Of a stretch of DNA of 64,000 nucleotides, positions 40,101-48,547 are shown piece by piece; the stretch's first letter is position 1, and the number at the start of each line of letters is the position of its first letter. Below the pieces are notes generated by a model. That model searched no databases and was not told where the DNA came from. It worked only from the letters and a program-made list of their open reading frames with translations. A program made the translations under genes and the position numbers. Source of the stretch: Salisapilia sapeloensis (lineage: Eukaryota; Oomycota; Peronosporomycetes; Peronosporales; Salisapiliaceae); NCBI GenBank assembly GCA_023334545.1, contig JAADVB010000039.1, forward strand, positions 1 to 64,000, read 5' to 3'.

Positions 40101-40914
40101 AAGAAGGGTATGGTAACAAGAGACCTAGGTATTGATATAACGCTGCAGCCAATTGAGAACAGAAGACTTTACTGGAAGCACCGGACGGCATCACTTGTCC
40201 GTCTCTATCTTTTGGAAACAGCGGATCCATCTCATTCTCAAAGATGGAACGCTCCGTCTGCCGTAATTGCTCCGTCAGAGCTCGATACTTTTCACCAACA
40301 CGCTCGCGCTCAGTTTCCAATGCATTACGCTCAAACTGAGGCATGTTACGTCGGTGCTGCAAGTCCCCATCTAGTCTCACTAGCTCCTTTTTGGCGGCAA
40401 TAAGCGAATGGAATAACTTCTCTCGACCTTGACGTGTCGGAACGTTGACACCAGCGTTGAATAAACGCTGTGGACGGTTTTCGTACGGACTATCGAGCGC
40501 CCAGTGGGCAAATTCCCACGCTTTTTCACAAAACTCATCATCTCGAACTGCCTGAAGCTTTCGTAACGTGACTTCATGAGCTCGAGATCGACGAATGCGC
40601 TCGGATAATGGTCGTAGCTTGACACCAGATAGAGCAGCTTCAAGTAAAAACAACTCACCCGATTCCGGGTCCCGAATGACAATGCCATTATGGTCAAAAC
40701 GAGTTCTACCAAACATCTTTGCAGCCACACAGATCGATGCACCATACGGCGACATGGACGAACAAGCTCGGTCGAAGAGCACAATGTCTCCCGTATCAGC
40801 ACCTAGTAATTGCAATACATCTTTCAATTTGGCATCTTCAACCTGTTCCCGAACATCCTTTTCATTCAATTCCTTTACTTCATCTTCCGCCTTGTCCGTC
40901 GTAAGAGATGCCAT
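37123..40914 (-). CDS. Fusion: papain-like fold, two cyclic-nucleotide-binding domains, mitochondrial carrier (SLC25)
   Basis: Single exon, 1,263 residues from the ATG at 40914 (the frame runs on to an upstream TTG). Residues 40-285 look like a permuted papain-like domain of the NlpC/P60-LRAT-YiiX kind: GDIVLFDR, His75 in RFDHNG, LLEA, and Cys252 in SKVFCSQL. Residues 347-510 and 527-640 are cNMP-binding domains; both phosphate-binding cassettes keep the Arg (LGESALMYDTPRRATV and FGEAALLYNSRRGATV), so cAMP or cGMP binding is plausible. A weak EF-hand-like FHDASGLVNF lies near 710-719. Residues 937-1263 are a complete SLC25 carrier with three signatures (APLERLK, YPLEAVRGR, YPFDVVRRR), closest in style to CoA/ATP-Mg carriers. 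A cyclic-nucleotide-gated mitochondrial transporter is the natural reading; transport and protease activity are unproven. Confidence 0.85.
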   Translation of the reverse strand: MASLTTDKAEDEVKELNEKDVREQVEDAKLKDVLQLLGADTGDIVLFDRACSSMSPYGASICVAAKMFGRTRFDHNGIVIRDPESGELFLLEAALSGVKLRPLSERIRRSRAHEVTLRKLQAVRDDEFCEKAWEFAHWALDSPYENRPQRLFNAGVNVPTRQGREKLFHSLIAAKKELVRLDGDLQHRRNMPQFERNALETERERVGEKYRALTEQLRQTERSIFENEMDPLFPKDRDGQVMPSGASSKVFCSQLAAALYQYLGLLLPYPSSNSYLPKHFSDKEGDGTGVNDYLKFQQDVSFLSEISLRKHLTSMEHRFRQLEEEKTSRQPQEGKELSQLVACLRRHQLFHMLSEPELISIAKQFRRRELLAGETLFYQGEAGEFFYIVEEGECDVYVDYDHYLHESTMDDDYHHTKSNEEKTETHQSASKLSRSRSTRLTRRSTLGAMGVYGSNLGQQSVLVATNGPESALGESALMYDTPRRATVRSKQGAVLWRLDKPTFRQIVSTHPDSQKSLDDQRFLLEAISDHPLFAELGERAKAMAVRKCFPLDVRAGSTVLRQGDQGDYFYLIQSGRCQITRHKPNRTEEFVDRVIGSGSTFGEAALLYNSRRGATVTALEDAKVWCMDRASFLTITRSGSAALFNLFRKMSRESRSETEESFITRDDLEKMLSRPRRVQASIGDNDVEKVDLPSPVAYDRGMALAFSLLFHDASGLVNFSQFAHFHIALGAPSTDQLLPEASFRMLKSEKLGTPGCHDDDEHQGAIRLQHLPSTVRKWLRARKEELPARSEKDELEYLRTLFGFSNEVSDKRYVTHDDLSRAITALEDEEKKYTRHGAVYTNDSDFRRFVEALKDDIEALRGIWRAAELHADGLAADVNQGKVALTFDSNLKSGWMSAIRHNPAANDWDYPKGVLTSGKSTTESTSVSESVQKLQDHVAAFISAIAAGTLARTACAPLERLKILMQVSTPSSTRSSTKLLQVPYPSTFRGLKNMVRVSGARSLYSGNFAHCLWVVPSLPTKFMLCDIYRNKLQTAAKRSKAGGEFPFLTSLERHSTNLLAGGLAGLTVNGLFYPLEAVRGRLSVQQYISSDRYYSGIQDCFRKMHSEEGMKAFYRGFVPSSLGVFTYIGCNYAIYEFLRPVFVLYDTDKIGSELGHPSVPGQILCATISSMTSQFVSYPFDVVRRRMQVQGAWHPDLSFPSYKSLWSCVKDTVREEPKQRVWGWKVPGLYRGLVPNCVKSVPSAVISFLTYETIRGMAPTTRD

Positions 40915-40989
40915 CGTCGTCGATATGTCGGTGACAGCTTCGTGACCAGTCTGATCGGAGGTACCCTTGTTGTAACAGACAAACACGAC
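40915..40989. promoter_or_regulatory. Bidirectional promoter between carrier fusion and Rrg7-like gene
   Basis: Only 75 bp separate the two divergent ATGs (40914 minus and 40990 plus). Both products are predicted to be mitochondrial, so co-expression from a shared promoter is plausible. No specific binding motif was recognised. Confidence 0.45.
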
Positions 40990-41670
40990 ATGTGGACACA
41001 AATGCGGACAAGACCGATGTGGTCGATGCGAGCTACGTCTAGGCTGCTTCCACGATCACTATCGACGAATACAAACAGACTAAAAGGATTGGCATTAGAA
41101 GAGCAAACCGTGGATGTGATGCGATCGATGAAATGTGAGCTTACGCCGACGCAAATATCCCAAGATGGAGGCATCGATCATCATGTACATGCGTCATGCT
41201 TATGAGTGCAATTTTATGTTGTATGTAGCTGATCGTTTGCATGTTTGATGTGGATACCTAGGGTGTATGGGATTTACCGGATATGCAAGTGGAAGTTGTG
41301 ACGCAATGCAAGAATGAATCAAGTGCCGTGGGTGTCCAGTCCCTGCGTGAATTCCATGGGTCTTTGAGTCGTTATTCGACGCATACAGTCGGTCTCTTTG
41401 TTTCTGCTTCTGGCTATAGCATATACGCTCGTAGGTAAGTCACCACTCTTCTATAAGCGATGACAAGCATGATAATAAAGTAGATTCTGTAGATTTTTCC
41501 AGCGCATGGATCAGCCTTGTATACTAAGCACCATCGAAAACGGCCAGTTCACCTCCTTTTTCCTAAATACCGCAGCTCATAGTCTGCTTCCAAAGCTCAC
41601 TTGCGCCACTATGTTCAATGACTATGCACATGAACTAGTACTCACGTACGGAGGCGAAATTTTAGGCTAA
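40990..41670 (+). CDS. Rrg7-like mitochondrial restriction-endonuclease-fold protein, three exons
   Basis: Exons 40990-41184, 41262-41434 and 41493-41670 (introns 77 and 58 bp; the second donor is a perfect GTAAGT) encode 181 residues. The N-terminus is Arg/Ser-rich without acids for about 30 residues (MRATSRLLPRSLSTN), a typical mitochondrial presequence. The core matches the DUF2034/Rrg7 family of Mrr-like PD-(D/E)xK proteins: GLALEEQTVDVMRS, QDGGIDHHGVWDLP (catalytic-type Asp), VEVVTQCKN (QxK), VQSLREFHG, GLFVSASGYS, then FFLNTAAHSLLP. In yeast Rrg7 is needed for respiratory growth and mitochondrial genome upkeep. Alternative acceptor AG at 41501-41502 would stop early, so I chose the one at 41491-41492. 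Confidence 0.75.
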
Positions 41671-42052
41671 GTAAACAGCGTATCGTCAGTAGCAATCTGT
41701 GTACCGATTAAAATACACAAGACGCCATTATGTGTGTTTAATAGTCTTATTTAAACATCGCTACCTTCCTATTCTATAGTTAAGAATGAGTATAGAATTA
41801 ACATATTAACTTTATACACGAAACAAAGTTGGATGGAAATCAAGTAGAAATCTGTTTTGGTTGTATACGATTGTGCCTAACGGTCCTAAGAATACCCACT
41901 GCTCTTTATCACAGCCAGTACTGGACAGATATCGAGTATGCGTACTTAGTATACTGCTACGATTGGATCAACTTTCTTTGGCAGTGCAGCTATTCATCTC
42001 ACTATCATCCATCATCAGCGTCCTTTTTAATCCAACTATCTAGAATGAATAC
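41671..42052. other. Intergenic region between convergent genes
   Basis: About 380 bp of AT-rich 3' flank shared by the Rrg7-like and PP2C genes. If the PP2C gene has a last intron (see that entry), its final exon would lie at about 41960-42000. Otherwise nothing is seen. Confidence 0.35.
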
Positions 42053-43218
42053 TTACGCTCGAACGTCAACCACCATGACGCAGATATTGTCCATGCTCCC
42101 ACGCGTAAAAGCTTCTTCCATCAACTTTCGCGCACCGTCCTTCGGATCGTCATAGCTATTCACAATCTGTCCTGCCTCGTCATTCGAAATCATGTCCCAC
42201 ACGCCATCACTTGCCAGTACGATCGATCGCATGTTCGATGTAATACTCGTCTCTTTCACTTCCGGTTCCCCGGTAACGAACTGCTTGAGCATACGATCTC
42301 CAATGGCACGAGAGACAGCCAAAATGCCTTCGACACGCCAGACACCCCAGAAAACGACAGACCCACCGAGCTGCTGCACTCGGTCGCGCTCATCTTTTCG
42401 ATTCGGCTTGTGGTCGTCTGTCAATGCAATGATCGAGTCGTCATGATTCACGATAATCGCTCTCGAATCACCCACATGCGCGACGTAGATCTTTTCTCCA
42501 CGCGTCAAGACCGCCACAGCGGTCGTTCCGTCCTCTGAATTTCTCCGATTGGCGATTTCGAGGTACTGTTGTATGCATGATAAGTTGTGTATGGAAAGAG
42601 AGAGGTATAGACATATACTTCTTTATCCGTCTTGACAAATCCTTCCTTTAAAGCTTTCTTCGGATCTTTTCGTATCGACTTGTGCTGGATGACGTTCTGG
42701 CATAAAGCTTCGACGCAGTAGCTACATACCACGTTAGCACCTATTGCTTCGAATATGGGATCAATAAACAGTACTTGGCTGCTCCATCACCTCCGTGGCC
42801 ATCAAAGAGGCCATAGAATGACTGTGTCGAGTCGCCATTCAGCTCTCCGACAGCTACATGCCGATCCTCCATATACGGCCTCCTTCCCTATCGTAAAAGT
42901 TAGTCATGCACTTTTGTATCAGGCAACAGGATTTGTATACCTGCAATTGTGCAACTGCGTAGCGATATTGCACATTGTCCACTACAGGCGGCAGGATCGG
43001 TAGCTCAAATGGTGATGCCCCAGAGCTACTAGCAAAACACGATTAGTTCATATCTACATTCTATCGTGCAAATAGACTTTAAATGCAGACCCGAGTGCTG
43101 CCACGACGTATCGGAAGATACTAAAGATGGCAAGAATGGCCAACGCGTGGCTTACGTAGCTATCACGTAGCATGCTCGCTAAGTTCTGGAGCGTATCGAG
43201 ACTTATGGGGCCTGCCAT
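42053..43218 (-). CDS. Membrane-anchored PP2C protein phosphatase (PPM1L-like), five exons
   Basis: Minus-strand exons 43091-43218, 42941-43028, 42775-42887, 42619-42721 and 42053-42565 (introns 62, 53, 53, 53 bp) give 314 residues in continuous frame. Residues 24-44 form one membrane span (ALAILAIFSIFRYVVAAL). The catalytic domain starts YAVAQLQGRRPYMEDRH (residues 73-82), then LFDGHGGDGA (99-108), EDGTTAVAVL, AHVGDSRA, LAVSRAIGD, LASDGVWDMIS and SMDNICVMVV. All metal-binding aspartates of PP2C are present. Like animal PPM1L it is N-terminally anchored, probably in the ER, and would dephosphorylate Ser/Thr on stress-kinase substrates. The stop overlaps a perfect donor (GC|GTAAGT), so splicing to an acceptor near 41990 could replace the last residue with about seven others. 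Confidence 0.88.
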
Positions 43219-43910
43219 GATATCAAAAGGTGTCTGTTGAAGGTATACACTAGTCTAGAGCTGTGTTCGCGACAGGGAATGGCTAGTAGCGAAGCGTATC
43301 ACTCGGCGATGCGAATTCCGACCTTGGGACAGCTCCACAATGCTGGAAAAATGGTTACTCCACGAAAGTGAATGCTGTAGGAGCTACTGTATGATATCTG
43401 TTGTACAATTGTTTTATGCAGGCCCTGTCTACGATCAAGTTGAAAATTACGATGCCACACCGGCTTCGCTTGTGATGCTGAATGAAGGCGATGGTATCAA
43501 CTCGTCGTTTGCTAGCTTCAAATCAGTACAAGTAGATTAATGAGCGGTAGAAATCAGGAGGATCCTGTAGTCTATATTTAGCATGTATATTTTTATCCTC
43601 GTAAGTTGCCTGCTAGCAATACTCTTGCGCTTCAATCCTACTTGGACATGTACACCAGCTCTATTTCTATTTTCTCTACTTCGTTCGCTGTGTAGGAAAA
43701 TAATCTTCATCCAAAGCACTAGGGACGATACGGGGACTCACTTCTTAGATATGTAGTTTACTTTCATATGAACACCGGACGGGTGCAAGTTTCCACTGGA
43801 GGTGGCGATTGCTTTTGTATCTTACAATGTCCTATCACCCTTTCGTCCATTTATATCGATAACATTCAAAAAGCACACATGATAACATACAGCAATAGTT
43901 TATTCCACGC
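43219..43910. other. Intergenic region with a possible small gene
   Basis: This 690-bp stretch contains the PP2C promoter and, on the plus strand, a probable small gene ending at 43540 (next entry). From 43541 to 43910 I see nothing coding; it is the 3' flank of the CXC gene. Confidence 0.35.
43279..43540 (+). CDS. Possible small two-exon gene, unrecognised
   Basis: A downstream exon (about 43422-43540) reads PVYDQVENYDATPASLVMLN and ends in FKSVQVD, followed by TAA, with a good acceptor (TTTTATGCAG) before it. The upstream part has two readings. ATG 43279 gives MASSEAYHSAMRIPTLGQLH, which looks natural, but its donors are in the wrong phase. The other frame from ATG 43340 (MLEKWLLHE) joins in phase through a GTGAAT donor at 43368. 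Either the start is unusual or the gene has a single-base change. The function is unknown; it is divergent from PP2C. Confidence 0.3.
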
Positions 43911-44903
43911 TTACATCTTTCTCAAGTTGCATACATCCCATACAGCTTCGCTTGTCGCGATCATACGCCATGCTTTATTCACGACCATGACATTCTTCAC
44001 ATCGTCATTCGAGAGAAACGACAGGATGCTCCGACATGGGCCAAATCCCATGGGTGGCATCATTTCTCCAAACAATGGAAATACAAGCACTAGGTCGGAT
44101 GCATGCTGCTGATAAGTTGACACCGTGCCACTCGACTTATCCATCATCTCTTCCAGTCGCATCGTCGCCACCGACTTTTTCAACCTCGTTCGAACACGAG
44201 GTAGTGACGGAGAGACGAACATATCGTCTGCATCACTCCATGGTGACTGCAACGCACATCGACTCTTTTTGCTCGAAGAAGGCGTTCGATTCCGACATTC
44301 GACACAAACGCACTTGTCTCCACACGGAATGCCGGCTTGGAAACACTCGCAATATCGTTTCGTACATCCACTTCGTTTACAATGACAACCGCTCTTGTGC
44401 TGCAGTCGCTGTCCTTTGGTCACAAGCGTCCCAACACGTCGTTTCTTCGATTCGATCTTGGGCTTAAATGCATCCGGACGCTTCAAAAGGAGACGCTCAA
44501 TCTTATCCTGTCGCTCACTTTCATGCTCACGCGTGTTTAAACAATTGACACAACGACATTGCGGATGGCAGTACCCTCGTTCGCCAAAACAGACACAATA
44601 TAACTTTAGACATCCGGTCCTTTTACAACTACAAGACGTGACGTTCAGATCGACCGGAGCTGGGGATTCAGCCATATCTTCCGTCACTAACTTTCGCTTG
44701 GTCGGAAGTTTCGCTTTCTCTTTCCTCATCTTGAATGTCGAGAGAGGTGGCGTATTCTCCACTTCTTCTGGTGGAATGGACTTATATGACATCGGTAGGA
44801 TAGTACTATCAGGTACAGTAGTAGGTGGGCTACTCGGGTTTGTGTTGGTCTCGAAAGACTGAAGCTTGGATCTGGCTTTATCACTACAAAGGATGAGTGC
44901 CAT
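43911..44903 (-). CDS. CXC-domain (tesmin/TSO1/LIN54-type) DNA-binding protein
   Basis: Single exon, 330 residues, ATG at 44903. There are two cysteine-rich CXC motifs: residues about 89-128 (CSCKRTGCLKLYCVCFGERG, then CHPQCRCVNCLN) and about 172-212 (GCHCKRSGCTKRYCECFQAG, then CGDKCVCVECRN). They are joined by a linker of about 45 residues containing the basic stretch KPKIESKKRRVG in place of the usual RNPxAFxPK wording (here RPDAFKPK). All nine Cys of each motif are present. Each CXC motif of LIN54 puts a tyrosine into the minor groove of the CHR element (TTYGAA); the matching Tyr residues (KLYC, KRYC) are here. The C-terminal part, after LRLEEMMDKS, ends with an F-box-like helix pair (SILSFLSNDDVKNVMVVNKAWR), which is unusual for this family. 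Confidence 0.88.
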   Translation of the reverse strand: MALILCSDKARSKLQSFETNTNPSSPPTTVPDSTILPMSYKSIPPEEVENTPPLSTFKMRKEKAKLPTKRKLVTEDMAESPAPVDLNVTSCSCKRTGCLKLYCVCFGERGYCHPQCRCVNCLNTREHESERQDKIERLLLKRPDAFKPKIESKKRRVGTLVTKGQRLQHKSGCHCKRSGCTKRYCECFQAGIPCGDKCVCVECRNRTPSSSKKSRCALQSPWSDADDMFVSPSLPRVRTRLKKSVATMRLEEMMDKSSGTVSTYQQHASDLVLVFPLFGEMMPPMGFGPCRSILSFLSNDDVKNVMVVNKAWRMIATSEAVWDVCNLRKM

Positions 44904-44930
44904 GAAGAGAATAAAAACGCAATCAACTAG

Positions 44931-45474
44931 TTACATCATGTCGTTGACAGCTTCCAAGGTATGTGGACCGCCTTCACCTGGTGAATTCAGCTTTACTTTC
45001 ATACTGTTAGAAGACTTCCATGTCTTTCGGAGCTGAGATTCACATCCGTTGCGAATTGTCACTTCCACTCGTCCATTGAGAAATGAACTTGTATGTACTT
45101 CTTCTTTACTTCCCTCCGGTTCAGATCTATATTTGTTCATTGAATAACCGTAGTGGGATGCAAGATAAGCATGAGAAAGCGTACATGAGCTGGAGACCGG
45201 GATCCGACCGACGGCGTTTTCGGCGTGATCGATACTGCCGTTCTTCTTGTGTTGGCATTGGGGATATAAGACCTGGCGGTACGAAGGAGAAGCATAGATC
45301 TAGATCTTCTAGCGGATTATGCAGTCCGCTAGGAAGACTTTCCAACTCTTCTTGATCGTCATGCACGCTCTCGAAAGCATTGGCCAACGGCGACGTCGAG
45401 CGCCAGACAAAGTCCTCTGCATCTAGGGCACTGAATGGAGGAGATAACGTATTGACAGTAGGTACATCCTCCAT
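44931..45474 (-). CDS. Unrecognised two-exon protein
   Basis: Exons 45185-45474 and 44931-45126 on the minus strand join over a 58-bp intron (donor GTACGC, acceptor AATATAG) to give 161 residues. The start is the ATG at 45474 (MEDVPTVNTLSPP); the frame is open further to a GTG. There is an acidic first half (ESVHDDQEELESLPSGLHN), a basic patch RSRRKRRRSDPG that could be a nuclear signal, and a second half that reads like one beta sheet (NGRVEVTIRNGCESQLRKTW). No known domain is recognised. The stop is only 27 bp upstream of the CXC gene's ATG, so the two are tandem and closely spaced. An E2F-like element lies about 95 bp upstream. Confidence 0.6.
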
Positions 45475-45568
45475 CGTAAAGCAGTGTCGAAGGAGGACTG
45501 GTACGGCGCTTCGAGATGCCACTGCCTTTGGTACTGGATCGATTGGCGCCTTTTATTCAAAGTGAAAA

Positions 45569-45578
45569 CGCGGGAAAA
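45569..45578. promoter_or_regulatory. E2F-like element CGCGGGAAAA
   Basis: It matches the E2F/DP consensus TTTTCCCGCG on the minus strand, about 95 bp upstream of the ATG of the unrecognised gene at 45474. Function in this organism is untested. A similar core (GCGGGAAAAC) lies at 53267-53276 in a gene-free stretch. Confidence 0.3.
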
Positions 45579-45721
45579 GTCCACCAATCATAATCGGTAA
45601 ATGCATAACTCCGCCAATCACACACAAGTTGAAGAGGAATGGTACTGAAAAGGCACAAAAAGGCCACTAGTGGCAATGAAAAAGAAATCGATTCAAAGAA
45701 AAAGAATTTAGAGGCAACTGC

Positions 45722-47794
45722 TTACACGTCGTACATGGCTTCGATTGTCTCCGAGTACTTGTCCAGCACGACCGGACGCTTGAGCTTGAGCGTCGGCGTC
45801 ATCTCACCGCCAGCGATCGAAAAGTCCTTGTCCAAAATGGTGTACTTGCCAACGTTCTGAGCGCGCGACGCTGCCTTGGCGTTCGCACGCTTGAGGCCAT
45901 CGTCCAAGTACTTTTTCACCTTGTCGTCGTTCTTGGCCTCCGACACGGTTTTGGAAGATGAACCGATCTCCTTCATAATCGACATGGCCGTCTCGTCCAA
46001 GTCGTCCGTCGGGTGACCTTCTTCATCGACGGTCGAACGGAGCGTGAACAAGGCCGAGAGGAACTTGCGCTTGTCTCCGATGACCATGACGTTGGACAGG
46101 AGCGGCAATTCCTCCTTGAAGACGTCTTCAATCAAGACTGGCGGGACGTTCTCGCCACCGGCCGTCACAATCAGTTCCTTAATACGTCCCGTAATCTTCA
46201 TGAAACCATCCTGATCAATGTCACCGATGTCACCGGAGTGGAGCCATCCTTCCTCATCGATCGTGTCACGCGTCTGCTCTTCGTTGTTTAGATATCCCAT
46301 CATAATGTTACGGCCACGGAACAAGAGCTCGCCCGTGTCCTCAGCACACTTAATCTCCGATCCGGCGATCGTTACACCGCACGAACCGATCTTCCACCAG
46401 CCCTTCATATCACACGTCTGCGGTCCAGTCACTTCACTCTGTCCGAAGAACTCGTAGATTGGAAGGTCGAGGGCGGCGAAGAAGTTTACCACCTCGTCGC
46501 TGATCGGAGCAGCACCACTGAAACTGGCCTGACATTGGTCTAGACCGAGCGCTTCCTTAATACGCGTCAACACGAGAGCATTGGCAATACCGTAGCCGCA
46601 CGGGGCTCCGCCTGACTCGCCGTACTGAGCCATTTGTGACTTTTGCATGCCCTTTTCACGAGCCCATGTTGCTAGACGCTTCTTGATGCCAGTCGTCTGT
46701 GCACCGATGAGCTTCATCTTCTCCATAATCTTCTCCCACACTCGAGGGACACCGAAGAAGAGAGTCGGACGCACTTCCTTCATCGTGTGCGCGAGGGATC
46801 CCTTCAGGGCATCCGGCTGGGCAAAGTACATTTGCACACCGTGCGTGACGGGCAAGTGGATGTCAATCAGCTGGGCGGCAATGTGAGACATAGGCAGGTA
46901 ACTGACGAGTCGGTGGCGATTGTCGACGACCAAGTCGTGGTTCCTCGCGATCTCTCTCGCGACCGTTTCAATCGTCCACATGATATTGTCGTGGGAAACC
47001 ATCACACCCTTGGGCTGGCCCGTCGTTCCGGACGTGTAAATGAGCGTGCAGCACTGGCCTGGACGTTGGTCCTCCATGGCCTTATCAATGGCCTCATCCT
47101 CGTCCTTGGCACCCAATTGCATAAAGTCGTCCCACGAGTAGACAGGGACACTACAGTCGAGGCCTTCAGGCACAGGCTCGTTGTAGATAACAAGTGCTTT
47201 CAGCTTTGGTAGGTTCTTGTGGACCGACACAAACTTCTCGAGCTGGTTCGCACCGTCACAAACCACCGCCACGGCATTCGAGTGGTCGGCAATGTATTCG
47301 CAAGCTTGCGGTGTGTTGGTCGTGTAGATACCAGCAGCAACACCGCCAGCAAAGATCGCACCAACATCGGCAATGACCCACTCGGGGGAGTTAAAACCGA
47401 TGATACCGACGCCTTGGAAGCGATCCATGCCGAGGTGCAAGAGGGATTTACCAAAAGCCTTGCACTGGTCATAGTACTCTTGATATGTCATCGATTGCCT
47501 ATGCAAATACAAAGATAAGTACGATGAAAGTGCAACGTGGAAGCAAAGGCACAGTACCATTCGTTGTTGCGCTTCACGTGTAGCGCATGCGAACTACCGC
47601 ACTTGGCCAAGGTGTTCTTAAAGCCACCAACGACCGTCTTAGGCGCGAAGGATGCGTTACCGGATTCGGTCACGCGGAGTTTCACTTCGTCTTGAATGTT
47701 CCAAGTCTGTTTTTTAAGTACGGGCACAGTAAGAATCGTGTCGGAGGTGGTCGAGAGGAGGGACACGTACCACATATTCGTTAAAGCCCGACAT
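45722..47794 (-). CDS. Long-chain acyl-CoA synthetase, bubblegum (ACSBG) type
   Basis: Minus-strand exons 47771-47794 (24 nt, MSGFNEYV), 47558-47706 and 45722-47498 (introns 64 and 59 bp) give 649 residues. The enzyme activates fatty acids with ATP and CoA. The N-terminal exons supply GFKNTLAKCGSSHALHVKR; the junction gives NNEWQSMTYQEYY, as in the family. The AMP-binding motif YTSGTTGQPKGVMVSHDN is near residue 208, followed by FFGVPRVWEKI, YEFFGQSEVTGPQT, GWLHSGDIG, and TGRIKELIVTAGGENVPPV. The last segment is close to animal ACSBG1/2 (bubblegum), whose wording differs from ACSL enzymes. There is no membrane span or signal peptide. The gene uses GC-richer codons than its neighbours, which suggests strong expression. 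Confidence 0.92.
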
Positions 47795-48547
47795 TTTGAT
47801 CTTTCCTTGAAAGTACGCGCGTAGGTTTCCTTTGTGCTAATGGAGGCGGATTCTTAAATGACGAGTCTCGTGGTTTCTCGGTCCAGCATCTGCATCTTTT
47901 TGACCAATAGACGGAGAACGGAAGCTTGAACATGTGTCTTGTTTGCTTTCGAACTTTTCGCTGCCTCTTCATCTCACTTCGCAAGTTACGGAAAAAAGTG
48001 GATTAAAAAAGTAGATGAAGATGTATCTATCTTATTGAATGAGATAGTAGAGGAGTAGGAAGGAGTGACTTTTAGACAAAACGTAGATGGTTTATTGGAT
48101 CTGGATCTGGATGGGATTCGGATCGTAAGATCAAAAAACATTACTCGCTTGTCAGTCGTTCCACGCTCTGATTCTAGCGTAAAAATCGACGCGCTTGATC
48201 TGGTCATACAATTAAATCGCTGCGGGTGTTCATAATCGAACGTGGCCGTCAAGAAGATCGGTTGAACTACTTCAACGTACAGTAGCTATCTACTCCTACT
48301 GTTTCTCTTGTTGTTTTGCAAAAACGGAGCAGATATCCAAAGCTAGGAAAGGAAATCATTGTATAGCACCAGACATAATCTTTTCTTTAGGCAGCTTTCT
48401 CCTCGGATTCCAAAAATTACAATTCGGCACAGATCACACCTATTCGTCCATGCTTTGCAACAAACTGCTTATTCGCCGATCGACCGCATCAAATTGACAC
48501 AAACGCTCAAGTAGAAGAGATCGAGTACTCGGACCAGCCTCTTCCCC
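47795..48547. other. Divergent promoter region of acyl-CoA synthetase and TSG101
   Basis: About 750 bp. No supported gene. GGATCT is repeated around 48096-48110. The minus strand near 48450-48560 can be read as a short helical peptide, but it has no start and runs into exon 1 of TSG101 in antisense, so I do not call it. Confidence 0.4.

Noticed and set aside
41501-41530. Alternative last-exon acceptor in the Rrg7-like gene
   Set aside because: Using the AG at 41501-41502 gives a stop after eight residues and loses the NTAAHSLLP block expected of the family.
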